NCBI RefSeq assembly: GCF_019104725.1
Contig: NZ_JAHRXF010000045.1
Coordinates: forward strand, 1-53,867
Source: Streptomyces corallincola
GTDB taxonomy: Bacteria > Actinomycetota > Actinomycetes > Streptomycetales > Streptomycetaceae
Length of the DNA: 53,867 nt
Reading direction: 5' to 3'
Position 1 is the first letter of the stretch. Every line of letters begins with the position of its first letter. Below the pieces are notes generated by a model. The model was given only the letters and a program-made list of their open reading frames with translations, had not been told where the DNA came from and made no database searches. Positions 14,386 through 23,256 of the stretch are shown one piece after another. Made by a program: the position numbers and the translations under genes.

Positions 14386-17372
14386 GGCTGCACCGGCTCG
14401 ACATCACCGCCTTCGGGCCGTTCGGCGGCACCCGTAGCGTGGACTTCGACGCGCTGTCCGCCGCCGGGCTGTTCCTGCTGCACGGCCCGACCGGCGCCGG
14501 GAAGACCTCCGTCCTCGACGCCGTCTGCTACGCCCTCTACGGCGCCGTCCCCGGCGCCCGGCAGAACGGCCAGGGCACCACCCTGCGCAGCGACCACGCC
14601 GACCCGGCCACCCGCACCGAGGTCCGCCTCGACCTCACCGTCGCCGGACGCCGCCTGGAGATCACCCGCCAGCCCCCGTGGGAACGCCCCAAGCTGCGCG
14701 GCACCGGTATGACCACCGACAAGGCACAGACCTGGCTGCGCGAGTACGACCCCGCCACCGCCGAGTGGAAGAGCCTCAGCCGCTCCCACCAGGAGACCGC
14801 CGAGGAGATCACCCAACTCCTCGGCATGAGCAGGGAACAGTTCTGCCAGGTCGTCCTGCTGCCCCAGGGTGACTTCGCCCGCTTCCTGCGCGCCGACGCC
14901 GAGGCACGCGGACGGCTGCTCGGGCGCCTCTTCGACACCCGGCGCTTCGCGGACGTCGAGAAGCGGCTCGCGGAACGGCGCCGGACCACCGAGGCACGCG
15001 TCCGCGAGGGCGACGCCGCGCTGCTCGCCGACGCCCACCGCATGCAGCAGGAGGCCGGCGACGCCATGCTCCTGCCCGAGCTGGCCCCCGGCGAACCCGG
15101 CCTCGCCGACGCCGTGCTCGGCGCCGCGGCCGTCGCCCGCAGCACCGCCCGCGAACGCCTCACCGTCGCCCACTGCCGTCTCACCGGGGCCGAGTCCGCG
15201 CGGGACACCGCCCGCGCCGCCCTGGACGCCGTACGCGAACGGGCGCGGCTCCAGGCCCGGTTCGCCGAGGCCACGCGCCGCGCCGACCTGCTGCGCGAGC
15301 GCTCCGGCGCGCAGCGGGCGGCCGAGGAACGCATGGCCCGCGCCCGCAGGGCCCAGACGGTCGCCCCCGCGCTCGAACTCCGCGAGACCGCCGAGACCGA
15401 ACACCGGCGCGCCGCCGCCACCGAGGCCCGCACCCGCCATGCCCTGCCCGGCAGCCACGCGGACGCCGGACCCGCCGGACTCGCCGCCGCCGCCCGCCGC
15501 GCCGCCGAGGAACTGGGCGGCCTGGAGTCCGCCCGCCGCGCCGAACAGCGGCTCACCGCGATCGCCGGGGAACGCGCCGGACTCGACCGGCAGGAACGCG
15601 CCGACGAGGACGCACTGCGCGAGGCAGCCGCCTGGCTGGCCGACTGGGACACCGCCCGCGACACCCTCCAGGCCCGCGTCGATCACGCCCAGGAGGCCGC
15701 CACCCGCGCCGAACAGCTCGCCGTCCGCCGCGAACCCGCCCTGCGCCGCCTGGACGCCGCCCGCCGCCGGGACGCCCTCGCCGCCGACCTGACCCGCGCC
15801 GAGGACACCGGCCGCACCTCCCGGCAGACCGCCCAGGACGCCCGCGACCACTGGCTCGACCTCAAGGAACAGCGCCTCACCGGCATCGCCGCCGAACTCG
15901 CCGCCCACCTCAGCGACGGCACGCCCTGCGCCGTCTGCGGGGCCACCGAACACCCCGCCCCGGCCCGCCGGGTCGCCGGGCACGTGGACCGCGAGGCGGA
16001 GGAGACCGCGCTCACCGCGTACCAGAGGGCCGAGGAACGGCACGCCGGTGACGTACAGCGGCTCGCCGCCGTACGCGAGGCGATGGCCGCCGCCGGTGCC
16101 GAGGCCGGTGACCTGTCCGCCGGTCGGCTCGCCGCCGAGGCGGAGGAACTGGAGCGGGAGTACGGCGACGCCCGCCGGGACGCCTCCGACCTGCACACCG
16201 TGCGGGAACGCCTCCGGCAGGGGGAACGGGAGCGCGAGCGGCGCCAGGACGAACAGCGGCAGGCCGAGGTGCGCACCGCGTCCCGGCAGACCCGCCGCGA
16301 CGCCCTCGACCGTGAACGCGCCACGCTGGCCGACGAGGTGACCCGCGCCCGTGGCTCCGCGCCCGACGTGGCCACCCGCACCGCCCAGTTGAAACGCGGC
16401 GCCACCCTGCTCACCGAGGCCGCCGACGCCGCCCGCGCCGCGGAGAACGCCGCCCAGCGCCTCAAGGACGCCGACGCCCGCCTCGCGGACGCCGCCTACC
16501 GCGCCGGGTTCGACACCCCCCGCGAGGCCGCCGACGCGCTGCTCGACGACGCCGCCCACCGCGACCTCCAGCACCGGCTCGACGCCTGGCAGGCCGAGGA
16601 CGCCGCCGTACGCGCCGTCCTCGCCGAGCCCGACACCCTGGCCGCCGCCGCACAGCCGCCCGCCGACCTCGCGGACGCCGAGCGGACCGCCGCCGAGGCC
16701 GAACGGCGGCTGCGCGAGGCGGCCTCCGCGCGGGACGCGGCGGACCGCTGCCGCGCCGAACTCGACCGGCTCTCCGCCCGCGCCACCACCGGCGTACGCC
16801 GCCTCGCACCCCTGCGCGACGAGTACGAGCAGGTCGCCCGCCTCGCCGCCCTCACCGCGGGCACCTCCGCCGACAACGAGCGCCGGATGCGCCTGGAGTC
16901 CTACGTCCTCGCCGCCCGCCTCGAACAGGTCGCCGCCGCCGCGACCGCCCGGCTGCGCCGCATGTCCGCCGGGCGCTACACCCTCGTCCACTCCGACGAC
17001 CGCAGCGGACGTGGACGCAGCGGCCTCGGACTGCACGTCGTGGACGCCTGGACCGGCCGCGAACGGGACACCGCCACCCTGTCCGGCGGCGAGACCTTCT
17101 TCGCCTCCCTCGCCCTCGCCCTGGGCCTCGCCGACGTCGTCACCGACGAGACGGGCGGCGTCCGGCTCGACACCCTCTTCATCGACGAGGGGTTCGGCAG
17201 CCTCGACGACCAGACCCTGGACGAGGTCCTCGACGTCCTCGACTCCCTGCGCGAACGGGACCGCAGCGTGGGGATCGTCAGCCACGTACCCGATCTGCGG
17301 CGCCGGGTGCACGCGCAGCTGGAGGTCGTGAAGGGGCGGGACGGGTCCTCGCTGCGGGTACGGGGGGTGTAG
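14382..17372 (+). CDS. sbcC: Exonuclease SbcCD, ATPase subunit SbcC (Rad50-like)
   Basis: This SMC-like ATPase of 996 residues is translationally coupled to sbcD through GTG 14382. Walker A GPTGAGKTSVLDAVCYALYG lies near residue 35 and the Q-loop-type VLLPQGDFARFL near 160. Two long Arg/Glu/Ala-rich coiled-coil arms surround the zinc hook PCAVCGATEHP near residue 515. Near the C-terminus are the ABC signature LSGGETFFASLALALGLAD (about 900) and Walker B with D-loop LDTLFIDEGFGSLDDQTLDEV. All functional elements are present. It should act in hairpin removal and double-strand-break end processing. Confidence 0.96.
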   Translation: MRLHRLDITAFGPFGGTRSVDFDALSAAGLFLLHGPTGAGKTSVLDAVCYALYGAVPGARQNGQGTTLRSDHADPATRTEVRLDLTVAGRRLEITRQPPWERPKLRGTGMTTDKAQTWLREYDPATAEWKSLSRSHQETAEEITQLLGMSREQFCQVVLLPQGDFARFLRADAEARGRLLGRLFDTRRFADVEKRLAERRRTTEARVREGDAALLADAHRMQQEAGDAMLLPELAPGEPGLADAVLGAAAVARSTARERLTVAHCRLTGAESARDTARAALDAVRERARLQARFAEATRRADLLRERSGAQRAAEERMARARRAQTVAPALELRETAETEHRRAAATEARTRHALPGSHADAGPAGLAAAARRAAEELGGLESARRAEQRLTAIAGERAGLDRQERADEDALREAAAWLADWDTARDTLQARVDHAQEAATRAEQLAVRREPALRRLDAARRRDALAADLTRAEDTGRTSRQTAQDARDHWLDLKEQRLTGIAAELAAHLSDGTPCAVCGATEHPAPARRVAGHVDREAEETALTAYQRAEERHAGDVQRLAAVREAMAAAGAEAGDLSAGRLAAEAEELEREYGDARRDASDLHTVRERLRQGERERERRQDEQRQAEVRTASRQTRRDALDRERATLADEVTRARGSAPDVATRTAQLKRGATLLTEAADAARAAENAAQRLKDADARLADAAYRAGFDTPREAADALLDDAAHRDLQHRLDAWQAEDAAVRAVLAEPDTLAAAAQPPADLADAERTAAEAERRLREAASARDAADRCRAELDRLSARATTGVRRLAPLRDEYEQVARLAALTAGTSADNERRMRLESYVLAARLEQVAAAATARLRRMSAGRYTLVHSDDRSGRGRSGLGLHVVDAWTGRERDTATLSGGETFFASLALALGLADVVTDETGGVRLDTLFIDEGFGSLDDQTLDEVLDVLDSLRERDRSVGIVSHVPDLRRRVHAQLEVVKGRDGSSLRVRGV

Positions 17373-17373
17373 G

Positions 17374-17462
17374 CACGGTTCCGGCGGCGGTCGGTGGGGG
17401 CGTGGGCGCGGTTCCGGCGGCGGTCGGTGGGGGTGTGGGCACGGTTCCGGCGGCGGTCGGTG
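17374..17462. repeat. 33-bp tandem repeat, about 2.7 copies
   Basis: Starting right after the sbcC stop, a 33-bp unit containing CGGTTCCGGCGGCGGTCGGT recurs with exact 33-bp spacing (17376, 17409, 17442). Units differ at two or three positions. The third copy is cut off in TGCCGCC. The unit is a multiple of three, so it produces a repetitive but meaningless ORF on the opposite strand. Confidence 0.85.
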
Positions 17463-17557
17463 CCGCCTTCGGGGGGCGTTGTCAGTGGCCTCGTGCATGA
17501 TCGGTGAGGTCGGCTCCCTTGCCGGGGGCCGGTCATCGACCGGATACGGGGGGCGTC

Positions 17558-17899
17558 ATGACCATCACCGAGCAGCGGATCACCGAGCACGAGTTCCTGC
17601 GCGGGCTGTACGCCGACGGGTACTACCCGGACGCCGTCGTGGACCGGGGGCGGGACGTCCTGCTCGCGCTGTGCGCCCGCATCGAGGCGGAGCGACCCGC
17701 CGACCTCACGGCCCTGTACGCCCTCACCCACGAGGCCACCCGCGCGTTCAACCGGCTGGAAGCCGACTTCGAGGCGGCCGGGAGCGAGATCGAGACCGTG
17801 GCGCGGGAGGCGATAGCGGAGGACTTCTGGTTCATCGCGTCGGCGTACGGGTTCGCGGGGGCGGACGTGGAGGAGTTGATCGCGCCGCGGGAGTGGTGA
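17558..17899 (+). CDS. DUF5713 family protein
   Basis: This 113-residue acidic helical protein runs from ATG 17558 (GGGGGGCG upstream) to 17899. Characteristic segments are EFLRGLYADGYYPDAVVDRGRD, ALYALTHEATRAFNRLEADF, GSEIETVAREAIAEDFWFIA and the C-terminal VEELIAPREW, which match my memory of DUF5713. Function is unknown. It stands alone. The 260 bp to the P450 gene are extremely GC-rich and show no convincing gene. Confidence 0.85.
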   Translation: MTITEQRITEHEFLRGLYADGYYPDAVVDRGRDVLLALCARIEAERPADLTALYALTHEATRAFNRLEADFEAAGSEIETVAREAIAEDFWFIASAYGFAGADVEELIAPREW

Positions 17900-18159
17900 G
17901 GGGGTGAGGGGTTGCTGTGTGGGCTGAGGGGTGCTGCTCGGCCGAGGGTACGGCGCGCGTGCGCGTGTGGCGCCCTGGGTGCGCTCGGGTGCTGGTGCCG
18001 GTGGGGCGCGGGCGCCGCTGAGAGGCGCGGGTGTGCGCCGCGCGCTGTACGGCGTCCGCCGCCCGGCCCTGTCGAGGGCGTGCGGGCGGCGGAAACGTAC
18101 GGTTGTCGGGCTCCGGGGCGGCGCCCGGACAGCGCGGTGTCCCGGCGGGGCCGCCGGTG

Positions 18160-19398
18160 TCAGCGGAGCCCGTCGAACGCGATGTCCAGGTGGCGCGGGC
18201 CGCGCAGCACCGCGTTCTGGCGGTACGGCGGCGGGTCCTGGACCAGGCGCGGATTGTCCATCCGCCGGGCCAGCTCAGACAGCGCGATCTGCGCCTCCAG
18301 ACGGGCCAGCGGAGCGCCGAAGCAACTGTGGATGCCGCTGCCGAAGCCCAGGTGCTCGATGTCCTGCCGGTCCGGGTCGAACGTGTCCGGGTTCTCGAAC
18401 CGCTCGGGGTCACGGTTGCCCGCCGCGAGGACCAGCCAGATCCGCGAGCCCTTCGGGATGGTCACCCCGCGCACCTCGATGTCCGCGATACAGGTCCGCT
18501 GCGGCACCATCTGCACCGGCGGCTCGTACCGCAGCAGCTCCTCCACGATCCGCACCGACAACTCCGGCTCTTGGCGGAGCCGTTCCAGTACGTCCGGGTG
18601 GCGCAGCAGCGTCAGCATGCCGTTGGTGATGAGGTTGACCGTCGTCTCGTGCCCGGCGATCAGCAGCAGCACCGAGGTGCTGAGCACCTCCATCATGGTC
18701 ATCGCGCCGTCGGGACCGTGGCTGTTGACGAGGTCCGACAGCAGATCGTCGCGCGGCTCCTTGGAGCGCTGCTCGACCAGTTCCGCGAGGAACATGCCGA
18801 GCTGCATCCGCGCTTCCTGCGCCGCCTTCTGGAACTCCGGGTCCGAGCCCTGCCGGGTGTCCGGGTCCAGGCTCGCCACCAGCGGGTCCACCCACGCCCG
18901 GAAACGCGGCTCGTCCTCGCGCGGCACCCCGAGCAGACGGCAGATCACCGTCACCGGGAACGGATAGGCGAACTGGTCCACCAGATCGATCTCGCGGGCA
19001 TCCCCGAAACCGTCGATCAGTTCGGAGACGATCGCGGCCATCCCGTCCCGCATGTCCTCCACCCGGTGCGGGCACTGCGGCGGGCCGAACGCGCTGTTGG
19101 CGATACGGCGCAGCCGGTCGTGCTCGGGCGGGTCGAGCCGCAGGAACGACGGGGGCAGCCCGGTCTGCTCGGCCTCCCCGAGCGGGTCGTAACCGGCCGC
19201 CGCGAGATTCGAGGCGTCCGAGCTGATCCGCGGGTCGTGCAGCAGGCTCTCGATGTCCCAGTACGAGCTGATCACGTACGGGCCGCCGTCCTGCTCGTGC
19301 AGCACCGGCGTCTTCCGCAGCTCCGCGTAGACCGGGTACGGGTCCGCGCGATTGGTGAAGTCGGTGATCTGGTGCACCAGTGAGACTTTCGTCGTCAT
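18160..19398 (-). CDS. Cytochrome P450 monooxygenase
   Basis: Soluble bacterial class I P450 of 412 residues. Diagnostic motifs are the I-helix oxygen-activation sequence LLIAGHETTVNL, the K-helix EELLR, the PERF region NRDPERFENPDTFDPDR and the heme loop GFGSGIHSCFGAPLARLE with ligand Cys359. It is the distal gene of a ferredoxin-reductase-P450 run on the minus strand, so its redox partners are encoded next to it. The substrate cannot be read; no terpene or polyketide synthase gene lies nearby. Confidence 0.97.
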   Translation of the reverse strand: MTTKVSLVHQITDFTNRADPYPVYAELRKTPVLHEQDGGPYVISSYWDIESLLHDPRISSDASNLAAAGYDPLGEAEQTGLPPSFLRLDPPEHDRLRRIANSAFGPPQCPHRVEDMRDGMAAIVSELIDGFGDAREIDLVDQFAYPFPVTVICRLLGVPREDEPRFRAWVDPLVASLDPDTRQGSDPEFQKAAQEARMQLGMFLAELVEQRSKEPRDDLLSDLVNSHGPDGAMTMMEVLSTSVLLLIAGHETTVNLITNGMLTLLRHPDVLERLRQEPELSVRIVEELLRYEPPVQMVPQRTCIADIEVRGVTIPKGSRIWLVLAAGNRDPERFENPDTFDPDRQDIEHLGFGSGIHSCFGAPLARLEAQIALSELARRMDNPRLVQDPPPYRQNAVLRGPRHLDIAFDGLR

Positions 19399-19486
19399 GA
19401 GAAGTCCTCGCGGGTCGGGCCGTGCGGCGGCGAAAGCGGGGGTGTGGGTGCGGGTGTTTCGCCGGATGCTTCGGCGAGTGCGGACG

Positions 19487-19518
19487 GCGGGGCCCGTCGT
19501 ATGAACGGCGGGCCCCGC
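19487..19518. terminator. Hairpin between reductase and P450 genes
   Basis: Ten-bp arms GCGGGGCCCG (19487-19496) and CGGGCCCCGC (19509-19518) flank a 12-nt loop, 9 bp downstream of the reductase stop. No U-tract follows on either strand. It may lower read-through into the P450 gene, stabilise the 3' end of a ferredoxin-reductase transcript, or be a processing site. Confidence 0.5.
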
Positions 19519-19527
19519 GACGGTCGT

Positions 19528-20919
19528 TCAGTGGCGCGCCGGAGTGAAGACCAACTGCTGGTCGGCCGGTGAGTAGCCGCTCAGGGTCACGCCGGGCGCG
19601 TGGGTCGGCAACGACGGGTCGGGGAAGTCGGCGGCCACCGGCTGCCGTCCCTCGGGACGCCGGTCCACCGTCGGGAACTCCACCGGGAACGGCGCGCCCC
19701 GCTCGATCTGCCGCTGGTAGAACTCCAGCCAGCGCGTGTTGTCGAAGCTGACCGCGGCCACCATCCTGCCCTGGTGCCCGTATACGCCCACGAACCGGCG
19801 CTCGGCCAGCGACCCCTGGACGATCATCAGATCGTCGCCCATCGGCGGCACCCCGACCGACTTGATGTTCACCCCGAACTGCGACGACCAGAACGCGGGC
19901 ATCCACAGATGCGGGCGCCGGTCGGCGGGCAGGCAGATCATGTTGTGCGCGGCGGTCTCCGCCTGCGCGACCGCGTTGCCCCAGTGCTCCAGCGACAGGA
20001 ACTGGTAGCCGAACAGCGCGTGCGGGGAACGCGCCACGTCACCGGCCACGAACACGTCGTCCGTGACAATGCCCCGGAAGTCGAACGCCCGGCACCCCGC
20101 GTCGCACGCGATACCCCGCGGCCCGGCCCCCAGCCCCGACCCGGTCAGCCACTCCGTGTTCCGGAGCGAGCCCAGCGACACCACGACCACATCCGCCTCG
20201 ACCACGCTCTCGTCGGACAGATGCACCGCGCGCACCCGGCCCACCGAGTCGCCCTCCAGCGCGGTCACCGTCACATGCGTGCGCAGGTCCACGCCGTTCT
20301 CGGTCATCAGATCGGCCGACACCGCACCGATCACCCCGCCCAGCGCGCCCACCAGCGGCGCCCCGGCCCGCTCCGCGACGGTCACCGCGATGCCCTTTTC
20401 CCGGCACGCGGAGGCGATCTCGCAGCCCGCGAACCCCGCCCCGATCACGAACACCCGGCGCGGCCCGGCCTTCAGCCGCTGCTGCAACCGCACCGCGTCG
20501 TCCCGCGTCCGCAGCACCAGCACGCCGTCGAGCGCGGCCTCCGCCTCGTTCGGCCACGGCCGGGCACGTGTCCCGGTGGCGATCAGCAGCCGGTCGTACT
20601 CCACGTCGTCGCCGTCCGCGAGCAGCACCCGCCTGCCCGGCAGGTCCAGCCCGGTCGCGGCCACCCCGAGCCGCCACTTCGCGTCGATCTCCCAGCGCTG
20701 CGGCAAATCCGTGTGCTCCGGGGACGCCAGGCCCATCAGCACGCCCTTGGACAGCGGTGGCCGGTCGTACGGTTCGTACGGTTCGTCGCCGATCAGCGTC
20801 AGCTCGCCGGTGAAGCCCTCGGCACGCAGTGTCTCGGCGGCACGCAGTCCGGCGAGGGACGCCCCGACGATGGCGATGCGGCCCTCGCGCCGCAGCCGTT
20901 CCATCCGGTCATCGGCCAT
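19528..20919 (-). CDS. FAD-dependent ferredoxin reductase
   Basis: This NAD(P)H:ferredoxin reductase of the putidaredoxin-reductase type starts at ATG 20919 (GGAGG 6 nt upstream) and has 463 residues. It shows the FAD-binding GRIAIVGASLAGLRAAETLR, the DRPPLSKG motif, the NAD-binding VFVIGAGFAGCEIASACREKG, and TDDVFVAGDVA of the FAD site. The C-terminal domain of about 110 residues is typical of this subfamily. Its start lies 11 nt inside the ferredoxin gene. It should pass electrons from NAD(P)H to the adjacent ferredoxin and on to the P450. Confidence 0.95.
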   Translation of the reverse strand: MADDRMERLRREGRIAIVGASLAGLRAAETLRAEGFTGELTLIGDEPYEPYDRPPLSKGVLMGLASPEHTDLPQRWEIDAKWRLGVAATGLDLPGRRVLLADGDDVEYDRLLIATGTRARPWPNEAEAALDGVLVLRTRDDAVRLQQRLKAGPRRVFVIGAGFAGCEIASACREKGIAVTVAERAGAPLVGALGGVIGAVSADLMTENGVDLRTHVTVTALEGDSVGRVRAVHLSDESVVEADVVVVSLGSLRNTEWLTGSGLGAGPRGIACDAGCRAFDFRGIVTDDVFVAGDVARSPHALFGYQFLSLEHWGNAVAQAETAAHNMICLPADRRPHLWMPAFWSSQFGVNIKSVGVPPMGDDLMIVQGSLAERRFVGVYGHQGRMVAAVSFDNTRWLEFYQRQIERGAPFPVEFPTVDRRPEGRQPVAADFPDPSLPTHAPGVTLSGYSPADQQLVFTPARH

Positions 20920-21199
20920 CGCGGGCCTCCACGGTGACGACCTCCCGAGGAGTGACGGTCGCCGGTACGGCGCCGCCCTCCGCTGTCTCGGCCCGCACGG
21001 ACGGCGCGTCCAGCCCGTCCGCCGTGATCGCCTGCACCGGGCAGGCGGCCACCGCACGCGCCACCCGCTCCCGCTGCTCCGCGTCCGGCCGGGGGTCGTA
21101 GGCCAGCGCCTCCTCGCCGTGCATGACGAAGACATCGGGCGCGAGGAACGCGCACTGCGCGTACCCCTGGCATTTGTTGAGATCGACGACGAGCCTCAT
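20909..21199 (-). CDS. [3Fe-4S]-type ferredoxin, P450 partner
   Basis: The start is ATG 21199 with GGCGGAG upstream; the product has 96 residues. The cluster motif is C10-QGYAQ-C16 with C53-P, so there are three cysteines and a tyrosine (Y13) where the fourth ligand of a [4Fe-4S] ferredoxin would be. That is the pattern of small actinobacterial ferredoxins dedicated to P450s. A C-terminal tail of about 35 residues (from ADGLDAPSVRAE) is longer than in the minimal ferredoxins. The stop overlaps the reductase start. Confidence 0.95.
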   Translation of the reverse strand: MRLVVDLNKCQGYAQCAFLAPDVFVMHGEEALAYDPRPDAEQRERVARAVAACPVQAITADGLDAPSVRAETAEGGAVPATVTPREVVTVEARDGR

Positions 21200-21394
21200 C
21201 GACGCTCCGCCCTTCCGGGCCAGGTCCGGTGCGCCTCGCCGCGATACGCGCGGGCACCTCCGGACGGCGGTCATGTCCCGCTCGCCAGCATGGGAGCGGG
21301 GGAGGGGGGACCGCTTGCTGACTACTCCGTTCGGGTGAAGCGGGCTTCGCTTTCGCGGTCGTTCCCGCAGGTCAGCGCCGCACGCTGGATATTC

Positions 21395-21534
21395 GGTGCG
21401 GGGTGCGGGGTGCGGGGTGCGGGGTGCGGGGTGCGGGGTGCGGGGTGCCGAGTCCGGGTGCCGGGTACTGGATCTCGGTGCTAGGTGCTAGGTGCTAGGT
21501 GCTCGGTGCTCGGTGCTCGGTGCTCAGCGTTCGG
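21395..21534. repeat. Array of about twenty 7-bp repeats
   Basis: The array keeps a constant 7-bp register: seven GGTGCGG, GGTGCCG, four diverged units, three TGCTAGG, three TGCTCGG, TGCTCAG and CGTTCGG. The rest of 21200-21394 upstream of the ferredoxin shows no gene. The distal end of the array enters the membrane-protein gene and supplies its stop codon (21526-21524) and last codons. Confidence 0.9.
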
Positions 21535-22231
21535 CGTTCGCGCGGTGGGTGTCCCGCCGCCTCCGCGCCCGCCCGCTCGCCACGAGGATGTGGACGCTCA
21601 GCACCAGTGACCAGGCCGGGAACACCAGCTCCGCCCACGGCACGTTCGACGACACGAACAGCAGCGTCACCGCCGTGAGGAAGCCGATCACCGTCAGCCA
21701 GCGGGGCAGTACGCCCAGCCGGTGCCCGATGACCGACATCGAGCACACGAACACCGCCGCCATCCGCATCGCGTACCCCGTCATCAGGGTGTACGCGAAG
21801 TGGCGGCCGAAGTCCCAGGCGGCCGGTGACGGCACGGCCCCCGAGGGATGCGCCACGGACAGCACGGCACCGGCCGCCGCAGAGGCACCGAACATCGTGG
21901 CCGTGAAGATCAGCCCGCTCCCCAGGAACACGGTGGCCAGGAACTTGTCCTCGACCGCACCCACATGCGCCCGCACCGCGCCGACGAACCACAGGAAGAA
22001 GATCCCGGCGAACGGTACGAGCGCCAGCGCCGCCCCCACCGCACTGCGCCGCCCGGCATCGGTGAACCCCTGTGCGGTGACCGCGTCGGCGCCCTCCGGC
22101 AGCCCCAGCCGCATCAGCACGATCGTCGCCGCCAGCAGCAGCGCGAAGACCACCCCGGCCAACCCGGCCGCCCGCGGTGTCTCCAACGCCTCCTGCCCCC
22201 GCCCCTTCGACTGCAACGGCTCTGCCCGCAT
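21524..22231 (-). CDS. Integral membrane protein, six predicted helices
   Basis: This 235-residue protein starts at ATG 22231 with GAGGAGG 10 nt upstream. Hydrophobic segments appear as AGLAGVVFALLLAATIVLM, ALALVPFAGIFFLWFVG, FLGSGLIFTATMFGASAA, a segment around AVFVCSMSVIG, WLTVIGFLTAVTLLFVSS and LVFPAWSLVLSVHILVA. The family is unknown to me; the arrangement resembles uncharacterised actinobacterial membrane proteins. The C-terminal ANAER and the stop codon are encoded inside the heptad repeat array, so repeat changes would alter the C-terminus. It is divergent from the SDR gene. Confidence 0.8.
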   Translation of the reverse strand: MRAEPLQSKGRGQEALETPRAAGLAGVVFALLLAATIVLMRLGLPEGADAVTAQGFTDAGRRSAVGAALALVPFAGIFFLWFVGAVRAHVGAVEDKFLATVFLGSGLIFTATMFGASAAAGAVLSVAHPSGAVPSPAAWDFGRHFAYTLMTGYAMRMAAVFVCSMSVIGHRLGVLPRWLTVIGFLTAVTLLFVSSNVPWAELVFPAWSLVLSVHILVASGRARRRRDTHRANAER

Positions 22232-22371
22232 CGGCGGTCCGCCTCCTCGATCCGGTTCCCGCCACCAGCAAGCGGGGTTCCCGCCGGATGCGCCACCTGG
22301 GCTCGGCCGTACGGGCACCGCCACGAAATCCACTCGCCACCCGACCCACCCCCTCCGTATCGTCGGCGCCC

Positions 22372-23214
22372 ATGCCCACCCCGACTCCGCCCGCCGCAGG
22401 CGAACTGCGCCGCGACCCCCTCCCACTGCGCGGCCGTACCGCGCTGGTCACCGGTGCCGGCCGCCGCGCCGGAATCGGCTGCGCGGTCGCACGCCGCCTC
22501 GCCGCGTACGGCGCCAACGTCTACGTCCACCACCATGTGCCACACGACGCCGCGATGCCGTGGGGCGCCGACCGTCCAGAGGAGGTCGAGCGGTCGGTGG
22601 CGGAGGCGCTCGCCGATCCGGCGGCACGCGTCGCCTCCGGCCCCGGCGACCTGTCCGACCCGAACGAACCCGCCCGGCTCATCGACACCGTCGTCGCGGA
22701 GTTCGGCCGCCTCGACATCCTCGTCGCCAACCACGCCCTCAGCGGCTCCGACGGCACCCTCGACACCATCGACGCGGCCATGCTGGACGCCCACTGGGCC
22801 GTGGACACCCGCTCCGTCCTGCTCCTGGTGCAGGCGTACGCCCGCTCACGCGCCGCCCTGCCCGACGGCACTCCCGGCGGACGCGTGGTGATGATGACCT
22901 CCGGCCAGGACATCGCGGGCGGCATGCCCCACGAGATCGCCTACGCCCTCCAGAAAGGCGCCCTCGCCTCGGTCACCCGGTCCCTCGCCGCCGCGCTCGC
23001 CGGGCGCGGGATCACCGTGAACACCATCAACCCAGGCCCGGTGGACACCGGTTACGCCACCGGCGCCGCCCACGCGGAGATCGCCGCCCGCTTCCCCGCC
23101 GGACACTGGGGCCGACCGGACGACCCCGCCCGCCTCGTCGCATGGCTGGCCACAGACGAGGCGGCCTGGATCACCGGGGAGGTCATCAACTCCGAGGGCG
23201 GTTTCCGGCGCTGA
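22372..23214 (+). CDS. Short-chain dehydrogenase/reductase
   Basis: Classical SDR of 280 residues. The NAD(P)-binding motif TGAGRRAGIG starts at residue 27. LVANHALSG is in the NNAG position (altered to NHAL), followed by the catalytic Ser177 in MMTSGQD, Y191 and K195 in YALQK, and then NTINPGPVDTGY. The nucleotide-binding loop is two residues longer than in the canonical TGxxxGIG. ATG 22372 has no Shine-Dalgarno; TATCGT 8 nt upstream would allow a leaderless message. The substrate is unknown. Confidence 0.92.
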   Translation: MPTPTPPAAGELRRDPLPLRGRTALVTGAGRRAGIGCAVARRLAAYGANVYVHHHVPHDAAMPWGADRPEEVERSVAEALADPAARVASGPGDLSDPNEPARLIDTVVAEFGRLDILVANHALSGSDGTLDTIDAAMLDAHWAVDTRSVLLLVQAYARSRAALPDGTPGGRVVMMTSGQDIAGGMPHEIAYALQKGALASVTRSLAAALAGRGITVNTINPGPVDTGYATGAAHAEIAARFPAGHWGRPDDPARLVAWLATDEAAWITGEVINSEGGFRR

Positions 23215-23256
23215 ATCCGGCCCCCGGCGCCCTCCCCGATGCTCCGCTCACGCGGG

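Noticed and set aside
17374..17462. CRISPR-like direct repeats
   Set aside because: 33-bp units are head-to-tail without spacers, so it is a minisatellite.
13132..17498. Very long antisense open frames opposite sbcD and sbcC (384 and 1090 codons)
   Set aside because: They are Gly/Ala/Val-rich mirror frames caused by high GC at third positions of the real genes. They lack ribosome sites and domain motifs, while the plus-strand frames have all Mre11/Rad50 motifs.
17900..18159. Small genes in the gap between the DUF5713 and P450 genes
   Set aside because: Open frames are Arg/Pro-rich on every strand, have no ribosome sites and no codon-position GC pattern of a real gene.
21395..21534. CRISPR array
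   Set aside because: The repeat unit is 7 bp with no spacers and there is no cas gene; it is a simple tandem array.
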